Assembly (NCBI GenBank): GCA_003456175.1
Contig: DMPB01000109.1
Coordinates: 1,668 to 23,343 of the forward strand
DNA: 21,676 bases
Direction: 5' to 3'
Source: Chitinophagaceae bacterium
Lineage (GTDB): Bacteria > Bacteroidota > Bacteroidia > Chitinophagales > Chitinophagaceae
Part shown: positions 14,604-21,524 of the stretch, one piece after another
Numbering within the stretch: the stretch's first letter is position 1
Layout of the letters: the number at the start of each line of letters is the position of its first letter
Notes under the pieces: generated by a model
What the model was told of the DNA's origin: nothing
What the model saw: only the letters and a program-made list of their open reading frames with translations
Database searches by the model: none
Translations under genes and position numbers: made by a program

Positions 14604-17030
14604 ATGAATAGAAAAATTGCATTTATAATAGCACTATTCAGCAGTGTTATATTTCATGCGTATAATACTTCGGCACAAGATGCCGTTGGATACCAGCAAC
14701 CGCCACAAGTGATAGCCGATTTACTACTTGCTAAGCCAACCCCAAGTGTAAGTATTGATAGTAAGGCTGAATGGATGTTATTGAGTGAACGTAACAGTTA
14801 TCCCTCTGTAGAAGAACTAGGTCAACCTGAAATTCGAGTAGCAGGCTTACGCTTGAATCCTAATAATTTCGGACCAAGCAGATCGAGTTATGTTAACAAC
14901 TTTATACTCAAAAATATCAAAACAGGCCAGTCGTTTTCTATTGAAGGTCTTCCTGCAAATTTGTTGGCAAGTAATGTAAGTTGGAGCCCTTCCGAAAATA
15001 AGTTTGCCTTCACCAATACTACAGCAACAAGTATCGATATGTATGTGGTAGTAGTAGCCACTAAAAAGGCTTATAAGGTTAATAGCAAACCCCTCAATCT
15101 AGTAATTGGCAATGGCTATAGTTGGATGGGCGATGATGCTTTAGTATACAACGTAATTATAGCAACCGCTGATAAGGCACCTAAAAAGCCCATCACGCCG
15201 CAAGGGCCTACAGTACAACAAAATAAGGGTAAAGCAGCACCTAGCAGAACCTATCAAGATTTAATTAAATCGCCGTACGATGAACAGATTTTTGAATTTA
15301 TGGCTACTTCTCAGTTGGTGATTAATTATAATGGAAAAGAAGCCGCTATAGGTAAGCCTGCTTTGTATGCAGGGTGTACTATTTCACCAGATAAAAAGTA
15401 CTTGATGCTAGAAACTTTGCGTAAGCCATTTAGCTATTTAGTACCAGTAAGTGGCTTTGCAAGTGATATGGCTATCTACGATGTTAAAGGTATGCTAGTG
15501 AAAAACTTAGCTAGCTTACCTAGCAGTGAAACCACACCTAGTGGTTATGATAATGTACAGAATGTACCTAGAGGTTTTAGTTGGCGTGCCGATGCTCCTG
15601 CAACCATCATTTGGTGTGAACCATTAGATAGCGGTTTCATTAAAACTAAAGTTATTGAACACGATGCTGTATATGCATTAGCTGCACCCTTTAATGGTGA
15701 AAAGCAGTTACTCTTCAAAACGCAAATGCGTTTTAGGGGTGTTACTTGGGGCAACGAAAATTTTGCATGGGTAACCGAAGCTTTACAAGGTAAGCAAGTG
15801 GCTAGAGTGAGTCGTTATAATCCATCTAAAGGTACTACAGAGCTGTTATTTGAAAGAAATACAACCGATGCTTATAACAATCCTGGTAGTCCTGTGATGA
15901 CTAAAAATCAATATGGAAAAAGTGTTATTCAAGTTATTGATGGAAATACATTACTCATGAACAACACTACGGGTGCTTCACCCAAAGGTGATTTGCCATT
16001 TTTAAGTAAGTACAATTTTGAAACGAAGCAAACAGATATACTTTGGCGATGTGCAGAAGACAGTTTTGAATATGTGGTAGATGTGTTGAATGCTCAAACT
16101 TTAAGCTTAGTTACTCGTAAAGAATCACAAACAGATGTACCCAACTATTATCTAAAAGATTTGAAGCAACGTATTGCCGACAGGCCCCTTACAACCTTCA
16201 CTAATCCTTATCCTGCATTGGCTGGTATCACTAAGCAAAAGGTGAAGTATAAAAGAGCCGATGGGGTTGATTTAACTGGCGACCTTTATTTACCGCAAGG
16301 TTACAATAAAGAAAAAGATGGACCTCTGCCTGTTTTAATGTGGGCATATCCGAGAGAATTTAACAGTGCTGCCGATGCTGCTCAAGTACGTGGTAGTCAG
16401 CACCGCTTTACAACTATTAGCTGGGGCGGACCTGTGTTTTGGGTAACGCAGGGTTATGCCGTGTTAGACAATGCCGAAATGCCTATTGTAGCAACTGATA
16501 CTACTAAAAAGCCAAACGATAATTTTATTGCACAGTTGCATATGAATGCACAGGCTGCTATACAATTTTTAGCAGCTCAGGGTGTTGGCGATAGTACTCG
16601 TGTTGCTGTTGGAGGGCATAGCTATGGTGCTTTTATGACGGCCAATTTATTAGCACATACTAAGTTGTTTAAGGCTGGTATTGCACGCAGTGGTGCATAT
16701 AACAGAACCCTTACACCATTTGGTTTTCAAAACGAGGAGCGTACGTATTGGCAGGCGCCAAGTTTGTACTATGAGATGAGTCCTTTTAGCTATGCCGATC
16801 GTATCAAAACCCCATTACTACTCATTCATGGTGATAGCGATGATAATCCTGGTACATTCCCGATCAATAGCGAACGTTTGTTCAATGCAGTTAAAGGTCA
16901 TGGTGGTACGGTGCGTTATGTGAGCTTACCTTACGAAGCACATAGCTACAGAGGCAGAGAAAATTTATTGCATATGTTGTGGGAGCAACACACATGGTTA
17001 GAGCAGTATGTGAAGGGTAAGAAAAAGTAG
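14604..17030 (+). CDS. Secreted S9 family serine peptidase (glutamyl endopeptidase-like)
   Basis: An 808-residue exported peptidase. ATG 14604 gives a clean signal peptide (MNRKIAFIIALFSSVIFHAYNTSAQ). An upstream in-frame ATG at 14553 would put 17 polar residues before it. The N-terminal ~550 residues form the propeller-like domain, where SWSPSENKFAFTN and ISPDKKYLMLE resemble blade repeats. The C-terminal alpha/beta-hydrolase carries GGHSYGAF with nucleophile S673, HGDSDDNPGT with the acid at about D746, and PYEAHSYRG with H780. The DDNPGTFP and YEAHSYRGREN stretches are those of the S9D/glutamyl endopeptidase group, not of DPP4 or prolyl oligopeptidase. It probably digests peptides in the periplasm. 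It is monocistronic and ends at a strong hairpin. Confidence 0.92.
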   Translation: MNRKIAFIIALFSSVIFHAYNTSAQDAVGYQQPPQVIADLLLAKPTPSVSIDSKAEWMLLSERNSYPSVEELGQPEIRVAGLRLNPNNFGPSRSSYVNNFILKNIKTGQSFSIEGLPANLLASNVSWSPSENKFAFTNTTATSIDMYVVVVATKKAYKVNSKPLNLVIGNGYSWMGDDALVYNVIIATADKAPKKPITPQGPTVQQNKGKAAPSRTYQDLIKSPYDEQIFEFMATSQLVINYNGKEAAIGKPALYAGCTISPDKKYLMLETLRKPFSYLVPVSGFASDMAIYDVKGMLVKNLASLPSSETTPSGYDNVQNVPRGFSWRADAPATIIWCEPLDSGFIKTKVIEHDAVYALAAPFNGEKQLLFKTQMRFRGVTWGNENFAWVTEALQGKQVARVSRYNPSKGTTELLFERNTTDAYNNPGSPVMTKNQYGKSVIQVIDGNTLLMNNTTGASPKGDLPFLSKYNFETKQTDILWRCAEDSFEYVVDVLNAQTLSLVTRKESQTDVPNYYLKDLKQRIADRPLTTFTNPYPALAGITKQKVKYKRADGVDLTGDLYLPQGYNKEKDGPLPVLMWAYPREFNSAADAAQVRGSQHRFTTISWGGPVFWVTQGYAVLDNAEMPIVATDTTKKPNDNFIAQLHMNAQAAIQFLAAQGVGDSTRVAVGGHSYGAFMTANLLAHTKLFKAGIARSGAYNRTLTPFGFQNEERTYWQAPSLYYEMSPFSYADRIKTPLLLIHGDSDDNPGTFPINSERLFNAVKGHGGTVRYVSLPYEAHSYRGRENLLHMLWEQHTWLEQYVKGKKK

Positions 17031-17050
17031 TTATCAGCTATGTAATATTC

Positions 17051-17080
17051 AAAAGGGAGCTATATGATAGCTCCCTTTTT
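17051..17080. terminator. Bidirectional terminator between the S9 peptidase and the small acidic protein gene
   Basis: A perfect 13-bp stem, AAAAGGGAGCTAT (17051-17063) with ATAGCTCCCTTTT (17067-17079), and the 3-base loop ATG. It has A and T runs on both sides and lies between two convergent genes. Confidence 0.9.
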
Positions 17081-17096
17081 ACTTGTGTTCTAGTTA

Positions 17097-17504
17097 CTAT
17101 TCGTCTTCAAAACCTTCTTCATAGTCTTCAATTAAAAATTCATCAGAGTCATTCTTGCTAAGTTCATTCACTTCTTTAAGAGTGAATGCATCCATACTGT
17201 CGGTTTGCACCCATTTACCTTTTTGAATCCAATATACTTGCACTGGTAGGGCAAAGTCTGTTTGAAACCGTTTTTCCACGTTACCTACCGTTTGTGTTGG
17301 ATGAATTTCAATGGTACCATCATGCTTGGCATCTTTGTGAATATTCCTGATGGTAATGTGATCAGGTATTCTGCTAAGTTCCGATGAACGTTCAAAACGT
17401 GCATGTGGTTCTCTGAAAAATTCTAGTTTCAGAAACGGATAAAAGTCGTTAAATATTTGTTTGATGTGACCGATAGAAATTCCATCGTGAATATGAATGT
17501 GCAT
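17097..17504 (-). CDS. Small acidic-tailed protein of unknown function
   Basis: A 135-residue cytoplasmic protein with no signal peptide and no membrane segment. The N-terminal part (SIGHIKQIFNDFYPFLKLEFF, residues ~10-30) resembles a conserved Bacteroidota hypothetical family that I recall only by pattern and cannot name. The middle (TIEIHPTQTVGNVEKRFQTDF) looks like a compact alpha/beta fold. VQVYWIQKGKWVQTD follows, and the tail from about 118 is strongly acidic (DSDEFLIEDYEEGFEDE). It starts 38 bases after the stop of the SQR-like gene on the same strand, with a 14-mer copy in between, so the two are probably cotranscribed. No catalytic motif is visible. A regulatory or accessory role is only a guess. 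Confidence 0.75.
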   Translation of the reverse strand: MHIHIHDGISIGHIKQIFNDFYPFLKLEFFREPHARFERSSELSRIPDHITIRNIHKDAKHDGTIEIHPTQTVGNVEKRFQTDFALPVQVYWIQKGKWVQTDSMDAFTLKEVNELSKNDSDEFLIEDYEEGFEDE

Positions 17505-17540
17505 AGCTGTTGGAGTTTGATGTGATAGAATTAGAAAGCA

Positions 17541-17554
17541 CCTTACGGTAAATG
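17541..17554 (+). repeat. Dispersed 14-mer, exact copy forming a stop codon
   Basis: An exact CCTTACGGTAAATG. Read on the minus strand as CAT TTA CCG TAA it encodes the last three residues (H-L-P) and the stop of the SQR-like oxidoreductase. Confidence 0.92.
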
Positions 17555-18742
17555 AGCATAGCCGTTTTTAATTTTCCATAAGAAATATTTTTCAAGTAAT
17601 ACTTTGCTGAAATCATAGAAAATATTCGGAATCATAAGTGCAAATTTTCTTGGCTTAAAAAGGTGATCAGATAAAATAATCACTTCTTTCTTGCCTGCAT
17701 CCATAATACAAACACCAGGTATTTTGCCCCAGGCTTTACGCCTTAAATCGGTTCTGCCTTTTACAACACGTGTAATATTTTCTGCAACTATTTTTCCGGT
17801 TTCATCGCTCGGATAACCTGTTTTAGGTACACTAAACGGAACATTACCTTGTTGAAACGGAGGCTTTACATCTACGGTTAAACCAGCTGCCCAAACGTTT
17901 TTATATTGTAAGTGGCGGTAATCTTCTCCCACTTCTAAAAAGTCGTTCCCAGTAGGGTGTAGCCCCGGTGAGTTATGTATAAAATCAACGCCTTTAAAAG
18001 GAGGCATTAACATGCTAAAACGTGTTTCAATTACTTCACCATTGGTAAGTTCAACGCTATAAGGTGTAACTTCTTTGATACCTACACCAAGCTTATAGTG
18101 AATGTTAAACAGTTGCATAAACTTTTTAAGCATGGCCTCACCGAGAGGCATACCCTCAATACCAAAGTGACCTAAGAATGGTTCTGGTGTAACCCAGTAT
18201 AAATCTACTTTTTCTCTAATTTTTTTGGCACGCAACCATTCTTCTAGGTTGAATAAAAATTCATAAGCAGCACCCATACAGCCAGCTCGTTGCGTAGCGC
18301 CAACAACAATGGGTCCAGGGTGTGTAATAAATTCCTCAAGTTTTTTTCGAATATTCATAGCGCCAGTAGGTGTACCAACATAAGTGGCATAATCTCTTAC
18401 ACCGGGGGCAACATCAAAATCAACTTTAGGGCCTGTAGCAATCACTAAATGATCATAGTTGAATAAACCTTTGGTTGTGGTAACTACCTGTTTTTCAGGA
18501 TCAACGCTGAGTGCTTCTGCTAATACAAAATTCACTTTCTTTTCTGCTAGTACTTTACGGCGATCGACCGTAATATCTGTAATTTCTCTGCGTTTAAAGG
18601 GTACCCAAATTAAAGAAGGTACAAATAAGAAATCGCTGTTTCTATCAATTAGCGTTACCTCAACTGCATCTTTCAATTTTCTTTTCAATTCAATAGCGGC
18701 AGTCATGCCTGCAAAATTGCCGCCGATTACTAGAGCTTTCAT
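17543..18742 (-). CDS. SQR-like FAD-dependent oxidoreductase
   Basis: A 399-residue flavoprotein of the sulfide:quinone oxidoreductase / flavocytochrome-c sulfide dehydrogenase superfamily. The N-terminal Rossmann motif is VIGGNFAGMTAAIEL (5-19), YDHLVIATG lies at 96-104, and the second nucleotide motif is near YKNVWAAGLTVD (280-291). Two cysteines sit where SQR enzymes hold their redox pair: C155 in AGCMGAAYEF and C345 in GVCIMDAG. The C-terminal stretch (FALMIPNIFYDFSKVLLEKYFLWKIKNGY) looks like the amphipathic helices that dip SQR into the membrane. The likely reaction is sulfide oxidation to polysulfide with electrons to menaquinone. Other SQR-like enzymes reduce quinones from NADH, so the substrate is open. 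It is followed by the small acidic gene. Two short dyads lie just upstream of the start. Confidence 0.82.
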   Translation of the reverse strand: MKALVIGGNFAGMTAAIELKRKLKDAVEVTLIDRNSDFLFVPSLIWVPFKRREITDITVDRRKVLAEKKVNFVLAEALSVDPEKQVVTTTKGLFNYDHLVIATGPKVDFDVAPGVRDYATYVGTPTGAMNIRKKLEEFITHPGPIVVGATQRAGCMGAAYEFLFNLEEWLRAKKIREKVDLYWVTPEPFLGHFGIEGMPLGEAMLKKFMQLFNIHYKLGVGIKEVTPYSVELTNGEVIETRFSMLMPPFKGVDFIHNSPGLHPTGNDFLEVGEDYRHLQYKNVWAAGLTVDVKPPFQQGNVPFSVPKTGYPSDETGKIVAENITRVVKGRTDLRRKAWGKIPGVCIMDAGKKEVIILSDHLFKPRKFALMIPNIFYDFSKVLLEKYFLWKIKNGYAHLP

Positions 18743-18746
18743 AACG

Positions 18747-18778
18747 AATAGTTTACTATTAACAGTGCCTTACTGTTA
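18747..18778 (-). promoter_or_regulatory. Two adjacent dyads upstream of the SQR-like gene
   Basis: AATAGT-TT-ACTATT (18747-18760) and TAACAGT-GCCTT-ACTGTTA (18760-18778) abut each other 4 bases upstream of the ATG. Both have AGT/ACT inner arms. They could be operator half-sites of a dimeric regulator or RNA hairpins near the start; such short AT-rich dyads also arise by chance. The rest of the 18743-19000 gap holds only the 14-mer copy and the etf terminator. Confidence 0.35.
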
Positions 18779-18931
18779 TAGCAGCAAGTTAGATCGCTAT
18801 GAAGCCGTGGTGCGTGACTTTTGCTACGCTTTTAGGTGATACACATCAACGCTTTTGCTGCTCATTGTTTGCATGTTTTGAAGCTTTGTAGCAGTTAAAT
18901 TAAGTGGATGTTATGGTATAAGAAGGTACCA

Positions 18932-18945
18932 CCTTACGGTAAATG
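18932..18945 (+). repeat. Dispersed 14-mer, exact copy after the etf terminator
   Basis: An exact CCTTACGGTAAATG. On the minus strand it comes directly after the T run of the etfBA terminator hairpin and before the SQR-like gene. Confidence 0.92.
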
Positions 18946-18975
18946 AAAAAGGCTGAGCAATCATGCTCAACCTTT
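18946..18975 (-). terminator. Terminator of the etfB-etfA operon
   Basis: AAAGGCTGAGCA (18948-18959) and TGCTCAACCTTT (18964-18975) form a 12-bp stem with a 4-base loop. The one imperfect pair is G-U only in minus-strand RNA (C-A on the other strand), and the T run (18946-18950 complement) also follows on the minus strand. This fits the etf direction. It is 25 bases past the etfA stop. Confidence 0.85.
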
Positions 18976-19000
18976 AGCTATTTTATTACGATGATATTGC

Positions 19001-19966
19001 TTACGCTACACCTTTTAATTTTTTGATAGCAGCTGTAAGTTTAGGAACTACTTCAAACGCATCTCCAACAATACCATAGTCCGCAGCTTTAAAGAAAGGC
19101 GCTTCAGGATCTTTATTGATAACTACAATTACCTTGCTACGGTTAACACCAGCTAAGTGCTGAATAGCACCAGAAATACCAATAGCAATGTATAAGTTAG
19201 GTGCAATTTGAACACCGGTTTGTCCTACGTGTTCGTGGTGTGGTCTCCAATGTGCATCGCCAACAGGGCGGCTACAAGCAGTTCCAGCATTCAATACCTT
19301 TGCTAAATCAAGCAAAATACCCCAGTTCTCAGGACCTTTTAAACCACGGCCACCACTTACAACTACTTCAGCTTCTGTTAAAGGCACTTCGCCAGTAACC
19401 TTATTCACAGCAGTAACTTTTACACGTGGCGCATCTACATTTACCGTAAGGTTATTAACCGTTGCATTACCATCGCCAGCAGCTATTTTATAACTGTTGG
19501 GGTTTAAAGAAATCACTTTAATGCTGCTTTGAACGGCTACATTGGCAAACGCCTTACCACTAAACACAGCTTTTTTCACGATAAAACCATTGCTTGTATC
19601 TGGTAATGCTACAGCGCCTGCTACCAAGCCAGCTTGTAGGCGAGCAGCCACACGTGGCGCAACTGCCTTACCTGTTAAGTTGTGGCTAAAGACTACCACG
19701 CTTGCATTGGCGGCACTAACGGCCTGTGCAATTACTTTGGCATATACCTGTGCATCAACATGGTTAAGTGTAGCATCGGCTACATGGTGTATGGTACTAA
19801 CGCCGTATTTGCCAAGAGATGTAACATCGTCGCTAACGGTACCTAGCAATAAGCCATGTGCGTCTACACCCAATTGTTTTGCTACATCGGCACCGTAGGT
19901 GAGTGCTTCGTAACTTGCTTTTTTGATATGACCATCTGCTTGGTCGATGAATATTAAAACAGACAT
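19001..19966 (-). CDS. etfA: Electron transfer flavoprotein subunit alpha
   Basis: FAD-binding subunit of the soluble heterodimeric carrier that takes electrons from acyl-CoA and related dehydrogenases and passes them to the quinone pool. The 321-residue protein has an N-terminal ETF domain (MSVLIFIDQADGHIKKASYEA) and the C-terminal FAD domain. That domain has GRGLKGPENWGIL, CSRPVGDAHW, HVGQTGVQIAPNLYIAIGIS, GAIQHLAG and INKDPEAPFFKAADYGIVGD. The last two are the ETF-alpha signature region. The 14-mer lies at 19438-19451, near residue 172, in the linker between the domains, and encodes L-T-V-N. The start is 57 bases after the etfB stop, and the operon ends at the hairpin at 18946-18975. Confidence 0.96.
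   Translation of the reverse strand: MSVLIFIDQADGHIKKASYEALTYGADVAKQLGVDAHGLLLGTVSDDVTSLGKYGVSTIHHVADATLNHVDAQVYAKVIAQAVSAANASVVVFSHNLTGKAVAPRVAARLQAGLVAGAVALPDTSNGFIVKKAVFSGKAFANVAVQSSIKVISLNPNSYKIAAGDGNATVNNLTVNVDAPRVKVTAVNKVTGEVPLTEAEVVVSGGRGLKGPENWGILLDLAKVLNAGTACSRPVGDAHWRPHHEHVGQTGVQIAPNLYIAIGISGAIQHLAGVNRSKVIVVINKDPEAPFFKAADYGIVGDAFEVVPKLTAAIKKLKGVA
19438..19451 (-). repeat. Dispersed 14-mer, exact copy inside etfA
   Basis: An exact CATTTACCGTAAGG on the + strand, read in the gene as CTT ACG GTA AAT (L-T-V-N) in the interdomain linker, a tolerant region. Confidence 0.9.
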
Positions 19967-20023
19967 GTTGTTCTTCGTTTGAATTTGTTCGAGATAAAGT
20001 GTACTTACATTAATCGCTTACGC

Positions 20024-20767
20024 TTAAATTGCTTTTGCTTCTTCGTGTAGTAAGCGTACAAGTTCATCTACATTATCGGCATCTACCAATTTAACACCAG
20101 CCTTTGCAGGACGTAGCTCGAAGCTAGCAATGCTAGTTAAAGCGGTAATAGCCGTAGGCTCTTTTACCGTAAGGGGTTTGGTACGAGCAGCCATAATACC
20201 ACGCATGTTAGGTATGCGTTGCTCTGCAACACCTTTGGCGCAGCTTACTACTAATGGTAAGCTTACTTCTGCTACCTCTTCGCCGCCCTCTATTTCGCGG
20301 GTTACTGTAGCAACAGTGCCATTTAAATCGAACTTAGTAGCAACACTAATGTAAGGTGCATCTATAAGTTCTGCTACCATTGCACCAATGCTACTGCCGT
20401 TATAATCAATTGTTTCTTTACCTGTGAATACAAGATCGTAACCACCATTTTTAGCTACATCGGCAATTTGTGCAGCAATAGTGTAGCTATCGTTGCTATC
20501 GGTGTTAACACGAATGGCTTCATCGCCACCTAAGGCAAGTGCTTTGCGGATAATAGGTTCTGCATCGGCACCGCCAACGGTAACTAAGTGTACTGTGGCG
20601 GCAGGGTTAGCTTCTTTCAATTCAATAGCACGTACTAAAGCGTACCACTCATCGTAAGGGTTAATAATCCATTGAACACCAGCATCATCAAATTGGGTGT
20701 TGCCATCTTTAAAGGCAATTTTCGAAGTGGTGTCGGGTGTTTTACTGATACACACTAATATTTTCAT
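20024..20767 (-). CDS. etfB: Electron transfer flavoprotein subunit beta
   Basis: Partner of EtfA; it binds AMP and forms the interface for the dehydrogenases. I start it at ATG 20767 (MKILVCISKTPDTTSKIAF), the family's usual beginning, giving 247 residues; an in-frame TTG at 20773 is less likely. Matching stretches are WIINPYDEWYALVRAIELKE, VHLVTVGGADAEPIIRKALALGGDEAIRV, LVFTGKETIDYNGSSIGAM and VSCAKGVAEQRIPNMRGIMAA, the last close to the ETF-beta signature. It is first in the etfB-etfA pair. A one-mismatch 14-mer lies near residue 199. The 98 bases upstream are AT-rich; TAATTTG there could be a -7 box, but no convincing -33 element accompanies it. Confidence 0.96.
   Translation of the reverse strand: MKILVCISKTPDTTSKIAFKDGNTQFDDAGVQWIINPYDEWYALVRAIELKEANPAATVHLVTVGGADAEPIIRKALALGGDEAIRVNTDSNDSYTIAAQIADVAKNGGYDLVFTGKETIDYNGSSIGAMVAELIDAPYISVATKFDLNGTVATVTREIEGGEEVAEVSLPLVVSCAKGVAEQRIPNMRGIMAARTKPLTVKEPTAITALTSIASFELRPAKAGVKLVDADNVDELVRLLHEEAKAI
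20161..20174 (-). repeat. Dispersed 14-mer, one mismatch, inside etfB
   Basis: CTTTTACCGTAAGG differs from CATTTACCGTAAGG at the second base. It is read in the gene as CTT ACG GTA AAA (L-T-V-K), the same frame as in etfA. Confidence 0.75.
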
Positions 20768-20865
20768 ACGCAAACAATTTTAATTTTTTGCTCGTGCAAA
20801 TTACTGTGGTAGTGAATACAAAATAGTTGTTTATGCAACTTTTTTGTAAAAAAATCTAAAAAAAA

Positions 20866-21522
20866 TTACACAGTGTTGGGTAGCCATTTACGCAAGTATT
20901 GAATAAAATCGTTCCTAGGTATCATAGTGGCACCAAGGCTCGCTAAATGATCGGTGTACACTTGGCAATCTATTAACTGCACACCTTCTGTTTGTAATTG
21001 TTGTACAAAGCTTATGAAGGCGTACTTGCTGGCATTACTAATAGTGCTGAACATGCTTTCGCCAAAGAAAACCTGCCCAATTCGTAAGCCATACAAACCG
21101 CCTACCAAAGTATTGTTATACCAAGCTTCAACACTGTGAGCATAGCCCATTTGATGTAGTTGCATATAGGCTTGTTGCATATCGGCATTGAGCCAGGTGC
21201 CATCTTGGCCTGGCCGTTCAATAGTGCCACAGGCGTTGATTACTTGCGTAAATGCTTGATTGGTAGTTACTTTAAAAGCATTGCGTTTAAGCAAGGTACG
21301 CATGCTTTTGCTGATATAGAGTTTGTTTGGAAACAGTACAAATCGAGGATCGGGGCTCCACCAAAGAGGGATTTCTTCGCTGTACCATGGGAAAATGCCT
21401 TGTTGATAGGCATATAAAATACGTTCGGGGTTAAGATCGCCTCCAACAGCTAAGAGGCCATCTTCATCGGCTTCGGTTACTGGCGGAAACCACAGTTGTT
21501 CGTTAAGTACAAAAAGCGACAT
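20866..21522 (-). CDS. aat: Leucyl/phenylalanyl-tRNA--protein transferase
   Basis: Aat adds Leu or Phe from aminoacyl-tRNA to proteins with N-terminal Arg or Lys, marking them for ClpS/ClpAP in the N-degron pathway. The 218-residue length is normal. Motifs are LWFPPVTEADEDGLLAVGGD at 11-30, YQQGIFPWYSE, LWWSPDPRFVL, GQDGTWLNADM, HSVEAWYNNTLVGGLYG, GQVFFGESMFS and LIDCQVYTDHLASLGA, all in family order. The start is 2 bases after the stop of an upstream gene, so coupling is likely. The last bases before etfB (20774-20865) contain only AT-rich DNA. No clpS or clpA is in the window. Confidence 0.96.
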   Translation of the reverse strand: MSLFVLNEQLWFPPVTEADEDGLLAVGGDLNPERILYAYQQGIFPWYSEEIPLWWSPDPRFVLFPNKLYISKSMRTLLKRNAFKVTTNQAFTQVINACGTIERPGQDGTWLNADMQQAYMQLHQMGYAHSVEAWYNNTLVGGLYGLRIGQVFFGESMFSTISNASKYAFISFVQQLQTEGVQLIDCQVYTDHLASLGATMIPRNDFIQYLRKWLPNTV

Positions 21523-21524
21523 AC

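Noticed and set aside
18459-18839. Open frame of 126 codons on the + strand
   Set aside because: Most of it is antisense to the SQR-like gene; no protein-like pattern or promoter.
19542-19898. Open frame of 118 codons on the + strand
   Set aside because: It is antisense to etfA, low in complexity (Ala/Thr rich), and has no family features.
986-20174. The repeats as a CRISPR array or transposon family
   Set aside because: Copies are only 14 bases, irregularly spaced over kilobases, in both orientations and without shared flanks.
986-20174. The repeats as KOPS- or Chi-like polar signals
   Set aside because: Orientation is about evenly mixed within one 21-kb stretch. Strand bias would be expected, although one window is limited evidence.
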